A stretch of DNA of 64,000 nt from Sphingorhabdus sp. EL138 (GCF_945890115.1 NZ_CAMDCK010000001.1:124001-188000), one strand, 5' to 3'. Shown: positions 16,511 through 25,352, counted from the first letter of the stretch. Notes: generated by a model from the letters alone, not told the origin. Made by a program: numbers and translations.

Positions 16511-16922
16511 TGAAGTGCTGGAATTACTGACAGATCTTCAGGAAGTGATCACCCAAGAAAACGGGATCCTTGGGGAATATCCCTATGATGGGCTGGCAAC
16601 AGTGGTGGACACAAAGGCGCGCCTGACCACTCGGCTCGAGACCGTGCTTATGCACCAGAATAGGGAAACGCCGCAGTGGCTGGAGCAAATGGACCTTCCG
16701 CGTAAACGGCAGCTTCGCGCCAGCATCGAACAATTGTCCGCCGGTACGTCTCTCAACGAGCGACTACTCAAACGTAAGATCGAACAGTCGGGTGAAATGA
16801 TAGCATTTGTTGCAGGCGAAGCCCGGCGAATGGCAAACAATCACAGCTCTACCTATACGTCGCATGGCTCCTTGGACCGTCGAGACATTGCGACCCCCCT
16901 GTCGGTAAATACGACTAGCTAA
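16503..16922 (+). CDS. flgN: FlgN-like export chaperone
   Basis: 139 aa from ATG at 16503, overlapping the end of flgJ. It is all-helical with the FlgN-type opening (LELLTDLQEVITQENGIL) and a long central coiled region (LSAGTSLNERLLKRKIEQ). FlgN chaperones FlgK and FlgL to the export gate, and both are encoded at 9-12 kb. The family is weakly conserved, so the call rests on the N-terminal pattern, size and the flgJ-flgN order common in proteobacteria. Confidence 0.75.
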   Translation: MSDEVLELLTDLQEVITQENGILGEYPYDGLATVVDTKARLTTRLETVLMHQNRETPQWLEQMDLPRKRQLRASIEQLSAGTSLNERLLKRKIEQSGEMIAFVAGEARRMANNHSSTYTSHGSLDRRDIATPLSVNTTS

Positions 16923-16961
16923 TGGCCGCTATTCAACGCATATTTTTCTCAGGAGCAATGC

Positions 16962-17300
16962 ATGCTTGACGCATACCGGCGCAATCAACTCAATGCCGAG
17001 CATCCCCGGTCTATGGAGCGACGGCTCCTTGCAGAGATTACCAGCGAAATGATTTCAGCTGCAGACCAAGGTCTCTTAGGGTCGGCGCTCATGCCATCGT
17101 TGCACCGCAACCGCGAGCTCTGGTCGGTCTGGTCGGCCACTTGCCTTGACAATGACAACGCCTTGCCGCCCGAGATCCGTGCGACGATCGTGTCTTTGGC
17201 GTTGTGGGTAGGCCGCTTCACCAGTGAAGTCGTCGCTGGACGAGAAGAAATCGAACCGCTGGTCAGCGTCAACCGTTCGGTCATCGCAGCCCTCGCCTGA
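16962..17300 (+). CDS. flaF: Flagellin synthesis regulator FlaF
   Basis: 112 aa. The pattern MLDAYRRNQ with SMERRLLAEITSEM, the central NRELWSVWSATCLDNDNALPPEIRA, and the SLALWVGRFTSEVVAG helix identify FlaF. In Caulobacter FlaF promotes flagellin secretion and translation, opposing FlbT. It is 39 nt downstream of flgN with AGGAG before the start, probably the last gene of the flgI unit. Confidence 0.88.
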   Translation: MLDAYRRNQLNAEHPRSMERRLLAEITSEMISAADQGLLGSALMPSLHRNRELWSVWSATCLDNDNALPPEIRATIVSLALWVGRFTSEVVAGREEIEPLVSVNRSVIAALA

Positions 17301-17906
17301 ACAAAGGCGTCTAGGACCAATCAGCATCCACTTGGTCGGACATATTCCACGCACAAGAGCACCTTTCGTCTGGAGAAGATAGGGTGCAACATTTGCCTCC
17401 TAGCTTGCCCACGACGATATCCGCAGATGGGGGGGGCTAATATGCGGCCAATCGGAGCGGACACAGATCTGCGATCTGGGGGGCAATGGGGGACATGTTC
17501 GTCGACGCAATCAACCTAAAGCGCGTTGCGGCGAGAATCACCTGCGACACCGTCCGATGATTCGCATGAGGCGGACCCAGCGGCAGGAAAATTTGGTCAA
17601 ATCGACCAGCTAAAGGCAAATGTTGCCGCACAAAATCAGAAATCAGCGATATTTGTCCTCAATGTGAGAAGATATTGTAAGCCGACTAACGTAACAATTA
17701 TGTTGCCGCTGGAAGTAAAAATACGGCGTAGCGACGCAAATCTAAGACAAATTACACTCATTATGGCACTTTATACCGCCATAATGAGTGTAATAACCAA
17801 GCCATATCTGATAATATTACTTCAATTTGATGATAATAACTGTAGTAGAAGTACAAATAATTGCTTTTAGACAAGCTTACCAAACCGTCAAAAGTAGGTT
17901 AGCAAA
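17301..17906. other. 606-bp gap between flaF and the sigma-like gene
   Basis: The left half has GC-rich sequence with G-runs (8 G at 17429-17436, 6 G at 17478-17483, 5 G at 17488-17492). The right half from about 17640 is AT-rich and holds the perfect inverted repeat at 17751-17794. A 114-codon open frame across it (17526-17870) has no plausible ribosome site or protein-like composition and I do not call it. It probably contains the control region of the sigma-like gene. Confidence 0.5.
17751..17794. repeat. Perfect 17-bp inverted repeat upstream of the sigma-like gene
   Basis: ATTACACTCATTATGGC is followed by a 10-nt spacer and then its exact reverse complement. No T-run follows on either strand, so it is not a standard terminator. 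It lies 113 bp upstream of the gene at 17907. Operator, mRNA structure or recombination site are all possible. Confidence 0.85.
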
Positions 17907-18863
17907 ATGTCTAAAGCGATTTCCAATCTTGAGTCACTGGTGCAAAATGTCATGGCCTGTTTACCAGATGAGGCAGGTGATTTCGCCTCGCCTGCCCAAC
18001 GTTCGGCTTATAACCGAGGGTTCGAGAGACTTCTTCGCGCTCTTCGCCCGCGCATCAGCTATTTCATCCGCCGTTACGGGCTTCTCGGTCATTGGGAAGA
18101 TGCCGAACAAGTCGGTGCGATGGCCGTCCATCGCGCGATCGCCGGCTACAACCCGGAGAAAGCGCAGTTCACCACATTTGTGAATTGGCAAATCAGGGGC
18201 GATATGCAGGGCCTTAGATACACAGTGATGGTTGACCAGCGCGCACCAGCCAAAAAGGTCAAAGCGTCAACTGTTTCCCTGCAGTCGCTGATGTCGAAAG
18301 CGGATGGCCAGGATGAGTACCAGTTTGATATCGAAGATGATTCTGCCCTTGCCATGGTTGAGCGTTCTGCAGAAAACCATCTTGCAAAAAAGACTATGAA
18401 CGCCCTTCTCGATAGCGTCACAAAGCGCATGACCGAGGCGGGGACGCGCGATCTGCTTTGCAAGCAGGGACCGACCGCCACTCGGAAGCCGGGTGTTGCT
18501 ATGCTAAAGGTCAACTCGATTGATCCCGATCAGCTGCGCCAGCTGGAGGTATGTGTTGCCGAAAGCCGCAAAGTCATCATCAGGAAGATGTTCGAAATGG
18601 ATGCTGCTGGCAATAGCGACGTAGCGAGCGAGCCGAGCCCCGAGCGCGCCCGACATTTGGCCAGAAAGGCCGCTGCAATGATGCGAGAAATCATCGCAGA
18701 GGAAAGCCAGTTTGCGCTTCTCGCCGATAGCCTGCCGCCACTGGATGTTCTCAAAACGCGTCGTCCGGCCAATCGTAGCACCGCGCGGGGACGTCAGGCA
18801 AGTGTAGCGAAGCTGCCCGTGCGCAGCTCCGTCCCAACGAAAAATGTGTCCCTTGCCATTTGA
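17907..18863 (+). CDS. Divergent sigma-70-family-like protein without obvious region 4
   Basis: 318 aa. Residues about 30-115 resemble sigma region 2: RPRISYFIRRYGLLGHWEDAEQ, AMAVHRAIAGYNPEKAQFTTF and VNWQIRGDMQGLRYTVMVDQR follow the core-binding and -10-recognition helices. The following SLQSLMS stretch recalls the region 3 linker. The C-terminal half is helical and basic but I see no region 4 helix-turn-helix that would read a -35 box. A promoter class with a strong -10 and no -35 would fit such a factor, and that is what the flagellar units here show; the link is inference. The next gene overlaps it. It is not a recognisable FliA. Confidence 0.65.
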   Translation: MSKAISNLESLVQNVMACLPDEAGDFASPAQRSAYNRGFERLLRALRPRISYFIRRYGLLGHWEDAEQVGAMAVHRAIAGYNPEKAQFTTFVNWQIRGDMQGLRYTVMVDQRAPAKKVKASTVSLQSLMSKADGQDEYQFDIEDDSALAMVERSAENHLAKKTMNALLDSVTKRMTEAGTRDLLCKQGPTATRKPGVAMLKVNSIDPDQLRQLEVCVAESRKVIIRKMFEMDAAGNSDVASEPSPERARHLARKAAAMMREIIAEESQFALLADSLPPLDVLKTRRPANRSTARGRQASVAKLPVRSSVPTKNVSLAI

Positions 18864-19713
18864 TCAGGCCCAGATAAATGCCACGCGAAGTTTCGGCCTG
18901 CCGACCAGCGCCCTGAAATCTATGGCGCTGGTCGGCGTTGGCTTGCACTCCCTTGATCAATTGACCGTCCTTCAAGCGGGTAAGCTGCTCGCGCTCGAAG
19001 CTACCTTTGTGGAACAGTGCAGCCTCAGTTCGCTTGTGGTGCACTTGGACCGTCCGACGGTTATTGTCGTGAGCTTCGAGGACAATTCCATCGGCGAAGT
19101 GGCCGAAGACCTGGCAGTCACAATGTTTTCAGCCACGCAACCGATCGGCCTGATTGCAGTGAGCCAAGAGCGGCAAGATCTCCATAGGCTTATGGATCTG
19201 GCCCCGAGCGCTATACGAAAAATGGCGCACCCATTATCTTATTCCGAAACGTTGATGCACTTCATTTATTATTACGAGAATTTATTCAGCGAAAAATTGA
19301 TCAGAAGCCAGAAAAACGACGATACAATAAAGCAATTTATTCAGAATAGTTTGAAGAGAGAAAAATTTCATACATTCTGCAACTGGCTTCGCCTTATCCG
19401 CAAGGCACGTGAATCCTTCTTCCCCGTTGAATGGCTAAGCGATCCTATTTGGGACATCATGATTGCCCTTGCTTTGGCCAAGGTTGAAGGGCGCATAACG
19501 CCAGTATCAAACATCGGGCTGGAGGCGAATGTTCCCGTCAGCACGGCACTGCGAAAGCTCAAGGAAATCGAGGCACGGGGCTTCGTCAATCGCTGGCCTG
19601 ATCCCAAAGACAAGCGACGCGAATATGTCGAATTGTCTGAATTGGGAATGCAAAAATTTTCGGAGTTTGTTGAAGTTGTATGGGACAGATGTGCAGAAAC
19701 TGGATTTATGTAA
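18844..19713 (+). CDS. Winged-helix (MarR-like) regulator with receiver-like N-terminus
   Basis: 289 aa. The C-terminal 90 residues have a MarR-type winged helix: SDPIWDIMIALALAKVEG, VSTALRKLKEIEARGFVNRW and a wing DPKDKRREYVELSELG. Residues about 55-125 alternate strands and helices (LVVHLDRPTVIVVSFED, PIGLIAVSQERQ) and look like a degenerate receiver. The frame overlaps the sigma-like gene by 20 nt, so the two are probably co-translated and act together. The start is uncertain: ATG 18844, or TTG 18853 or ATG 18922 further down. The position between flagellar operons suggests a flagellar or motility regulator. Target unknown. Confidence 0.7.
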   Translation: MCPLPFDQAQINATRSFGLPTSALKSMALVGVGLHSLDQLTVLQAGKLLALEATFVEQCSLSSLVVHLDRPTVIVVSFEDNSIGEVAEDLAVTMFSATQPIGLIAVSQERQDLHRLMDLAPSAIRKMAHPLSYSETLMHFIYYYENLFSEKLIRSQKNDDTIKQFIQNSLKREKFHTFCNWLRLIRKARESFFPVEWLSDPIWDIMIALALAKVEGRITPVSNIGLEANVPVSTALRKLKEIEARGFVNRWPDPKDKRREYVELSELGMQKFSEFVEVVWDRCAETGFM

Positions 19714-19793
19714 ATGCCGGTTTAGAGGCAATCTGCAATTATCTTGTTGAAATCGGCGCGACTGAGAAGCCATTTGAATGCCAAACCGATATC

Positions 19794-19814
19794 AAGGCTT
19801 GCCACTAAAGCCTT
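19794..19814. terminator. Small hairpin in the convergent gap before flgD
   Basis: AAGGCTT, a 7-nt loop, and AAGCCTT form a perfect 7-bp stem between the convergent winged-helix gene and flgD. There is no T-run, so termination activity is doubtful. Confidence 0.3.
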
Positions 19815-19836
19815 GCCAAGCAACCGCGCCGTTCAG

Positions 19837-20511
19837 CTATATCCCCGAAACGGCGATTAATGAACTGACAGGCAACTTGGCGCCGCCGTTCAAGCCCAAA
19901 ACCACCTGACCACCCGACATCTCGACCGAACTGACGGTACCCGTCGAACTCACTTGCACAGGAACGGTCGCCCCAGTCGCATCCGTTGCAACAATGGTGA
20001 GGGAATATGGACCATTCGCAGCGCGGCCTCCGCCGACCGTCTGCCCATCCCACGCAACACGGCCTGACGCGGAGCTTGGGCTGAGCGCCATTTCCCGCAC
20101 GACCCGGCCGTTGGCATCCGAGATGGTTGCGGTAATCGATGCCACAGGGCGGCTGACAGAATATGTCCAGCTTGCAGACCCACCGCTAGAATCAAGGCTA
20201 GATATCGCATTATCGAAGGTAGCCTGCCGGCCAATGTAATTGGCCGCGCCAGCCATATCTTGGCCGTTCATTCGGGTAAGGATTTGGTTCAGGACCGAGG
20301 TCTGCTGGACCGATTGCTCAACCTGCGAATACTGCGCAAGTTGCTGGGTGTATTCAGATGATTTCATCGGATCGAGCGGATCCTGATTCTTCATCTGGGT
20401 CGTCATCAGCCGCAAGAACATGTTGAAGTCCTTGCTGGTCGAATTGACGGTCTGCGTGGCGTTCGTCGTTGCCACGTTGGTTACACCGGGGACTGTTCCT
20501 ACCTGAGCCAT
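19837..20511 (-). CDS. flgD: Hook capping/scaffolding protein FlgD
   Basis: 224 aa. The N-terminal signature (DFNMFLRLMTTQMKNQDPLDP, then SSEYTQQLAQYSQVEQ) is typical of FlgD, followed by an FlgD Ig-like domain (ISDANGRVVREMALS, GRVAWDGQTVGGGRAANGPYS). It caps the growing hook so FlgE can assemble. AGGAGG lies 5 nt before the ATG, and fliK ends 9 nt upstream, so the pair forms an operon. Confidence 0.94.
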   Translation of the reverse strand: MAQVGTVPGVTNVATTNATQTVNSTSKDFNMFLRLMTTQMKNQDPLDPMKSSEYTQQLAQYSQVEQSVQQTSVLNQILTRMNGQDMAGAANYIGRQATFDNAISSLDSSGGSASWTYSVSRPVASITATISDANGRVVREMALSPSSASGRVAWDGQTVGGGRAANGPYSLTIVATDATGATVPVQVSSTGTVSSVEMSGGQVVLGLNGGAKLPVSSLIAVSGI

Positions 20512-20520
20512 AGCATCCTC

Positions 20521-21834
20521 CTAAGCTCTTAAATCAAATTGACCGCGCGCGCTCCGCGGGCGGGTTCCAAATACGGTATCTTCTTCGGGTCTAAGGTCTT
20601 CCCAAGCCCCATTCCGCGAGGGTGTCCGGCGTTCCTCCTGAGGGGTCTGCCGCTGGCCAGAGCCGCCTCCGGACCCAGATTGAAGCTCAAAGCGTAGACT
20701 GCCCTCGTCCATTCTGACCCCGGCACCGGACAGGTTGCGAACCAGCGTCGGCAGTTCCTGCCGCAACAGATCGTTGGAAGCCGAAGTGGAGGCCGTGATG
20801 ATCGCCCGAAGTGCTCCGTCCTTCTCGAAAGAGAGACGAACATCGAGTTGGCCGAGTTCCTTCGGGTCAAGCCTGACGCGCATATGCTCTCGCCCATCTT
20901 CGATGGACTTACGCATTTCTAACGCGAGCCCTTTCCCTAACCCTTTGGATGTCTGAAGCGCTGGCGCGGTTGGCAGCGCAGCAGGCGGGGTCGGCACAGG
21001 CGAACTGGACCGGTCGGTATTGGTAACATTCGCGTCTTGACGGCTTACGCCTGCGTGCGCCGCGCCGGCCTGATTGTCTGGCATCGAGGCTGCGAAACCT
21101 GAGGCTTCAATTGGTCGCTGTTGCCCCGTTACGGCAACATTGTCTGCGCGCGGCGCGAGCGCCCCGTCGGGAACAGCGATGTCGGACGCTGCGGCGTTAC
21201 CATCAGATGCCACTGGCGGCTTGTCTGCCGCCACACGCGATGCGCTCTGAACATTTGGTGCGGCAGCAAGCAATTGCGCGGGTTCACCGAGCAACTCCTG
21301 CGCCGCGCTACCCATCTGCTGGGGCAATTCGCTCTCGACCTCTGCCTCGGTGCCGCGCCCGCGCGGCGGCATTGCGGGCGTCGCTGAACGGCTCCCGAGC
21401 TGCGGAGGCAGGGGCATGTCATCTGCAGCTCGGAATCTCATGGGCTCGGACCCCGCAGAGATCAGAGCATCGCCCACCTCTGTCGTTGTCGCCGCAGCCT
21501 GCATTTGAGCCGGCACGTTTGGCGCAGCGGCTGCTTGAATATCTTGATCCGCCGGCCATTCATCCTCGGAGCTTGCAATCAGGCCAGCGCCTGACAGCAA
21601 TCCGGGTGTGACTTGGGCAAGGCCCTGAACCTGCAACCCTAAACTAGAAGCATCAACCGCGGTTGCAGGGCCCGGAGCGCCAAGCGTGGATTCCACCGAG
21701 GTTAACCCTTGGTCCAGTATCTTCCCCGCATCGTTGATGGCAAGGCCAAAAGCCTGCGCATCTCCTTCAGGCACAACAGCACCGGCCCACTCAATCGGGA
21801 GATACGAGACAGAAGGGACGGCAGTTACTGACAT
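20521..21834 (-). CDS. fliK: Hook-length control protein FliK
   Basis: 437 aa. A long Ala/Pro/Gln-rich, low-complexity N-terminal region acts as the ruler. The conserved C-terminal domain (MRVRLDPKELGQLDVRLSFEKDGALRAIITAS, then ELPTLVRNLSGAGVRMDEG) interacts with FlhB to switch export from hook to filament subunits. FlhB itself is not in this window. A TATAAT box lies about 33 bp upstream of the ATG on the minus strand. Confidence 0.92.
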   Translation of the reverse strand: MSVTAVPSVSYLPIEWAGAVVPEGDAQAFGLAINDAGKILDQGLTSVESTLGAPGPATAVDASSLGLQVQGLAQVTPGLLSGAGLIASSEDEWPADQDIQAAAAPNVPAQMQAAATTTEVGDALISAGSEPMRFRAADDMPLPPQLGSRSATPAMPPRGRGTEAEVESELPQQMGSAAQELLGEPAQLLAAAPNVQSASRVAADKPPVASDGNAAASDIAVPDGALAPRADNVAVTGQQRPIEASGFAASMPDNQAGAAHAGVSRQDANVTNTDRSSSPVPTPPAALPTAPALQTSKGLGKGLALEMRKSIEDGREHMRVRLDPKELGQLDVRLSFEKDGALRAIITASTSASNDLLRQELPTLVRNLSGAGVRMDEGSLRFELQSGSGGGSGQRQTPQEERRTPSRNGAWEDLRPEEDTVFGTRPRSARGQFDLRA

Positions 21835-21866
21835 GGTTTTACTTTAGATATTTCTATTCAATTCTT

Positions 21867-21872
21867 ATTATA
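21867..21872 (-). promoter_or_regulatory. fliK -10 element (GTCCTATAATAAG)
   Basis: The minus strand reads TGTCCTATAATAAG with the TATAAT hexamer at 21867-21872, giving a leader of about 26 nt to the fliK ATG. I found no GGCAA/TTGCC palindrome about 40 bp upstream, where the end of flhA lies. Confidence 0.5.
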
Positions 21873-21910
21873 GGACAGATTCATGACGCCGCAGAGAAGG
21901 CACCCTCATT

Positions 21911-23989
21911 TTAACCGATGACACCCAAATTGCGCACACGCATCCGGGCGTGAACTTCATTTTGCGACAGGACCACGGTCGCTGGACGAATGCGCTCCAT
22001 CACAGAACGGACATAGGGCCTGATGGAGGGGTTAGTCAGCATGCAGGGTAATTGTCCATCTGTTGCCATACGGTCATAGAATTCGCGGACGGTCGTGACA
22101 AACGCCTGCAGGGATGAAGGCGCCATCACGAGTTGACGGTCTTCGCCCTGCCCCACCAAGCTTTCGACGAAAGCGTTATCCCAATAGGGTGAAAGCGTGA
22201 CGACCGGCAGCATGCCATCCTGGGCCTGTGCCGCACAGATTTGGCGCGCCAGCTTGGTTCTCACATGCTCTGTTATCATCGTGACATTCTGCGTGAAAAC
22301 AGTCGCCTCGGCTACGCCTTCAAGAATCCCGGGAATGTCGCGGATCGAGACGCCCTCATTGAGAAGGTTCTGCAAAATCCGCTGCACACCAGAAATGGAG
22401 ATACGCGCGGGAATGATGTCCGCAACGAGCTTGGCCGAATCCTTGTGAACCTGCGTAAGGAGCTTCTGCGTCTCTTCATAAGACAGCAGATCCGAAATGT
22501 TTTCCTTCACCACTTCTGTGAGATGCGTAGTGATGACCGTGCTGTTATCGACGACGGTAAGTCCGCGAAATCCGGCTTCATCGCGCAGATCTTTGTCGAT
22601 CCATAAGGCCGGTAGCTTAAACACTGGCTCGGTTGTCACCTCTCCTGGCAGGCCCACATTTTCGCCACCTGGATTGATGATCAAGAGTTTGCCGAGTTTA
22701 ATTTCGCCTCGGCCGGCCTCGGTTTCACGAATGTTTACAACATATTCGTCGGGGCCGAGCGTCACATTATCGATGATCCGCACCGTCGGGAGGACAAAGC
22801 CATATTCCTGTGCCATCTGCCGGCGCAACGCTCGGACTTGATCATCCAGTCGCATCTCCGTGCTCTGATCCGTCAAGAGCGGCAACAACCCATATCCGAT
22901 TTCGAGCCGGATCGCGTCGATCGCAAGCGTCTCCGAAATATTCTCTTCGACGGGTCCCTCAACTGACTCTGCCAAAACAGCTTCCTCGCGCGCTGCTTCC
23001 CGCTCCTGCTTGTTCTTGCTCAGTTGCCACGCGGCAAAACCCGCAGCGGCGCCAAGTGAAGCAAAGGGGAGAAAGGGCAGTCCCGGAAGCAGCGAAAAGC
23101 CAATCATAAGGGCCGATACAAGGCCATATGCCATGGGATGCCTAGTGAACTGCTCGACAAGAGCGCCTGATGCCTTTCCAGCCTCCCCCCCCTTTGTCAC
23201 AAGCAAGCCTGAAGCGATCGAGACGATCAAGGCAGGGATTTGTGTTACTAGCCCATCGCCAACTGTAAGGAGCGTATAAACTTGGAAGGCTTCACCAACG
23301 GGAAGGTCATGGACAAACACACCTAAGATGAGCCCAACTATGATATTGACCGCCGTGATCAGCAGACCGGCTACGGCATCGCCCTTAACAAATTTGGACG
23401 CACCGTCCATGGCCCCGAAAAAGGAGCTCTCTGCCTCGATCTCAGAGCGCCTTGCTTTCGCCTGCTCCTCGTTAATCATGCCAGCCGAAAGATCGGCGTC
23501 GATCGCCATTTGCTTGCCGGGCATAGCATCCAGACTGAAGCGCGCCGATACTTCAGCGATGCGTCCCGAGCCCTTGGTGATGACGACAAAATTGATGACG
23601 AGCAGGATCAGGAAGAGCGTAATCCCGATGATGGCTTCTCCGCCCATAAGGAACTCGCCAAATGCGGCGATCACCCCGCCCGCCGCTTCCGGGCCTTCGT
23701 GGCCATGCGAGAGGATAAGGCGCGTCGAAGCAATATTGAGACCCAGCCTGAGCATGGTCACGATAAGCAGAATGGTTGGAAAAGCCGCCAGGTCGATTGG
23801 CTTTTCGATGAAAAGGGCTGTCAGCAGGATCAGAACGGAAACCGTGATTGAAAGCGAGAGCCCAATATCAAGTAACCAGGTCGGAATGGGCAACACCAGC
23901 AGTGAGATGATTGCAATGACGGCAAGCGCCAGAGCCATATCCCGTCCAGCGCCCAAACGGTGCGCGATCTGATTGAGCAACCCATTCAT
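21911..23989 (-). CDS. flhA: Flagellar export gate protein FlhA
   Basis: 692 aa. Eight predicted membrane helices occupy about the first 320 residues, including the conserved GLNIASTRLIL segment and the FHIPEP-type loop region (MPGKQMAIDADLSAGMINEEQA). A C-terminal cytoplasmic domain (DQVRALRRQMAQEYGFVLP, ISGVQRILQNLLNEG) forms the nonameric ring docking export substrates. It works with FliP, FliQ, FliR and FlhB, none of which is in the window. It starts 31 nt after the FlbD-like gene and is the last gene of fliF-fliN-flbD-flhA. Confidence 0.97.
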   Translation of the reverse strand: MNGLLNQIAHRLGAGRDMALALAVIAIISLLVLPIPTWLLDIGLSLSITVSVLILLTALFIEKPIDLAAFPTILLIVTMLRLGLNIASTRLILSHGHEGPEAAGGVIAAFGEFLMGGEAIIGITLFLILLVINFVVITKGSGRIAEVSARFSLDAMPGKQMAIDADLSAGMINEEQAKARRSEIEAESSFFGAMDGASKFVKGDAVAGLLITAVNIIVGLILGVFVHDLPVGEAFQVYTLLTVGDGLVTQIPALIVSIASGLLVTKGGEAGKASGALVEQFTRHPMAYGLVSALMIGFSLLPGLPFLPFASLGAAAGFAAWQLSKNKQEREAAREEAVLAESVEGPVEENISETLAIDAIRLEIGYGLLPLLTDQSTEMRLDDQVRALRRQMAQEYGFVLPTVRIIDNVTLGPDEYVVNIRETEAGRGEIKLGKLLIINPGGENVGLPGEVTTEPVFKLPALWIDKDLRDEAGFRGLTVVDNSTVITTHLTEVVKENISDLLSYEETQKLLTQVHKDSAKLVADIIPARISISGVQRILQNLLNEGVSIRDIPGILEGVAEATVFTQNVTMITEHVRTKLARQICAAQAQDGMLPVVTLSPYWDNAFVESLVGQGEDRQLVMAPSSLQAFVTTVREFYDRMATDGQLPCMLTNPSIRPYVRSVMERIRPATVVLSQNEVHARMRVRNLGVIG

Positions 23990-24020
23990 AAAATAATCCT
24001 TATCGTTCGCCCGCCGATGA

Positions 24021-25352
24021 TCAGGCGATTGGGATTCCAGCCTCGACGAAGCTCTTCAGCTTGTTGCGCATGGTGCGCACGGAGATCCCTAAGATTGAGG
24101 AAGCCGCAGTGCGGTTTCCGCTACAATGCTGCAGCGTCTGCAGGATCAAATCCCGCTCCACGTCCGCCATGCACCTTCCCACCATGTTGCCCGACAAAGG
24201 TGTCGGCGTTGCTGCAGGTTGCAGGAGCAAAGGGGTACCATCCGCAAGTGTCAGATGCTCGGGTGCAAGTTCGCGGCCGCGCGAGAGAATAACGCCGCGC
24301 AGCATCACATGCTCAAGCTCCTGAACATTGCCCGGCCAAGGTTGCACTTGGAGAATGGCCAGTGCTTGTGAAGAGACCGGGCGGATGTCGAAACCGTTAA
24401 GGCGCGCAAAGCGCTCTGCAAAATACTGTGCCAGCACAGAGGTGTCCTCGGGCCTGTCACGCAGCGGCGATATTTTGATGTTTACCAAACTGAGTTGCTG
24501 ATACAGCTCCTCAAGAAAGCTGCCTTCATCTACCCGTTGGGCTAGGTCTTTCTGCGACCCTGCAACAAGACGGATATCAACATTCTGATATATATCGGTA
24601 CCAAGACGCCGTATCCGCCTAGTTTCGAGTAATTCGAGCAGGCTGGCCTGGACCAAGGGATCAAGCGCATCAATGTTACGAAGGTAGATTGTGCCACCGC
24701 TTGCCTGTTCAATTCTGCCTGCCCTTTTGGCAACTGCCCCATCGAATGCGCCCGGCTCCTGACCAAAAAGTTCCGCCATGATATGCTCGGCGTTGGCCGC
24801 TGCGCAGTTCACCACAACAAAGCGCCCGCCGCGGCCAGAGAAATTGTGAACGATCCGAGCAAGCATCTCCTTGCCATTCCCGCGCTCACCTACCAGAAGT
24901 ACCGGCAAAGGCGACTTGCTCATGGCAAGCGCGAAATCGAGTGATTGGCGGAAAGGTGCGGACACACCGACAACATCCACCGACCGCATTGAGACAGACA
25001 GAATTGCTGCCCCAATAAGGTCTGCATCTGGTGGAAGCGAAACATAATCCTGCGCACCAGCGTGAATGGCCGCCACAGCTTGTTCCGCTGGTGCATCGAC
25101 ACCGCACGCAATCACCGGGACCAGCATACGCTCGGCACGCAATTGAGCGATGAAACGTGCAACGTCGCACCCGACGTCGACCATAACCAAATCAGCTCCG
25201 ACTTCGCGAAGTATCGCCACAGCATCATCAGGAGATGGAACGATCTGGACGGCTGCGCCGACTGTGTCAGCCAGCTTAGCTGCAGTCCTAAACTCAGCTC
25301 GATCCGAACCGACAAGGAGCATCCGGACCGGGACTTTAAGGCCGAACGACAT
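24021..25352 (-). CDS. flbD: FlbD-type flagellar regulator with degenerate receiver and AAA+ motifs
   Basis: 443 aa: receiver-like domain (10-120), AAA+ domain (about 128-370), Fis-type helix-turn-helix (CSGNRTAASSILGISVRTMRNKLKSF, 410-435). Walker A is present (GERGNGKE, 155-162). Other motifs of sigma-54 activators have changed: GAFTGA is GAFDGA (201-206), the Walker B acidic pair is Arg-Asn (225-226), both arginine fingers are Leu280 and Gln286, and the sensor II Arg is Gln344. The receiver lacks the paired acidic residues (SD at 16-17) and the conserved Lys (VSLPP). It probably binds DNA without remodelling sigma-54. It sits in the fliF operon, whose promoter has a palindrome, so autoregulation is likely. 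FliX is the expected partner. Confidence 0.88.
   Translation of the reverse strand: MSFGLKVPVRMLLVGSDRAEFRTAAKLADTVGAAVQIVPSPDDAVAILREVGADLVMVDVGCDVARFIAQLRAERMLVPVIACGVDAPAEQAVAAIHAGAQDYVSLPPDADLIGAAILSVSMRSVDVVGVSAPFRQSLDFALAMSKSPLPVLLVGERGNGKEMLARIVHNFSGRGGRFVVVNCAAANAEHIMAELFGQEPGAFDGAVAKRAGRIEQASGGTIYLRNIDALDPLVQASLLELLETRRIRRLGTDIYQNVDIRLVAGSQKDLAQRVDEGSFLEELYQQLSLVNIKISPLRDRPEDTSVLAQYFAERFARLNGFDIRPVSSQALAILQVQPWPGNVQELEHVMLRGVILSRGRELAPEHLTLADGTPLLLQPAATPTPLSGNMVGRCMADVERDLILQTLQHCSGNRTAASSILGISVRTMRNKLKSFVEAGIPIA

Noticed and set aside
17429-17492. G-quadruplex from the three G-runs before the sigma-like gene
   Set aside because: The runs are too far apart and only three are present close by; no fourth run completes a standard quadruplex.
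17526-17870. 114-codon open frame in the flaF/sigma-like gap
   Set aside because: No ribosome site, odd composition, and it crosses the perfect inverted repeat; probably a chance frame.
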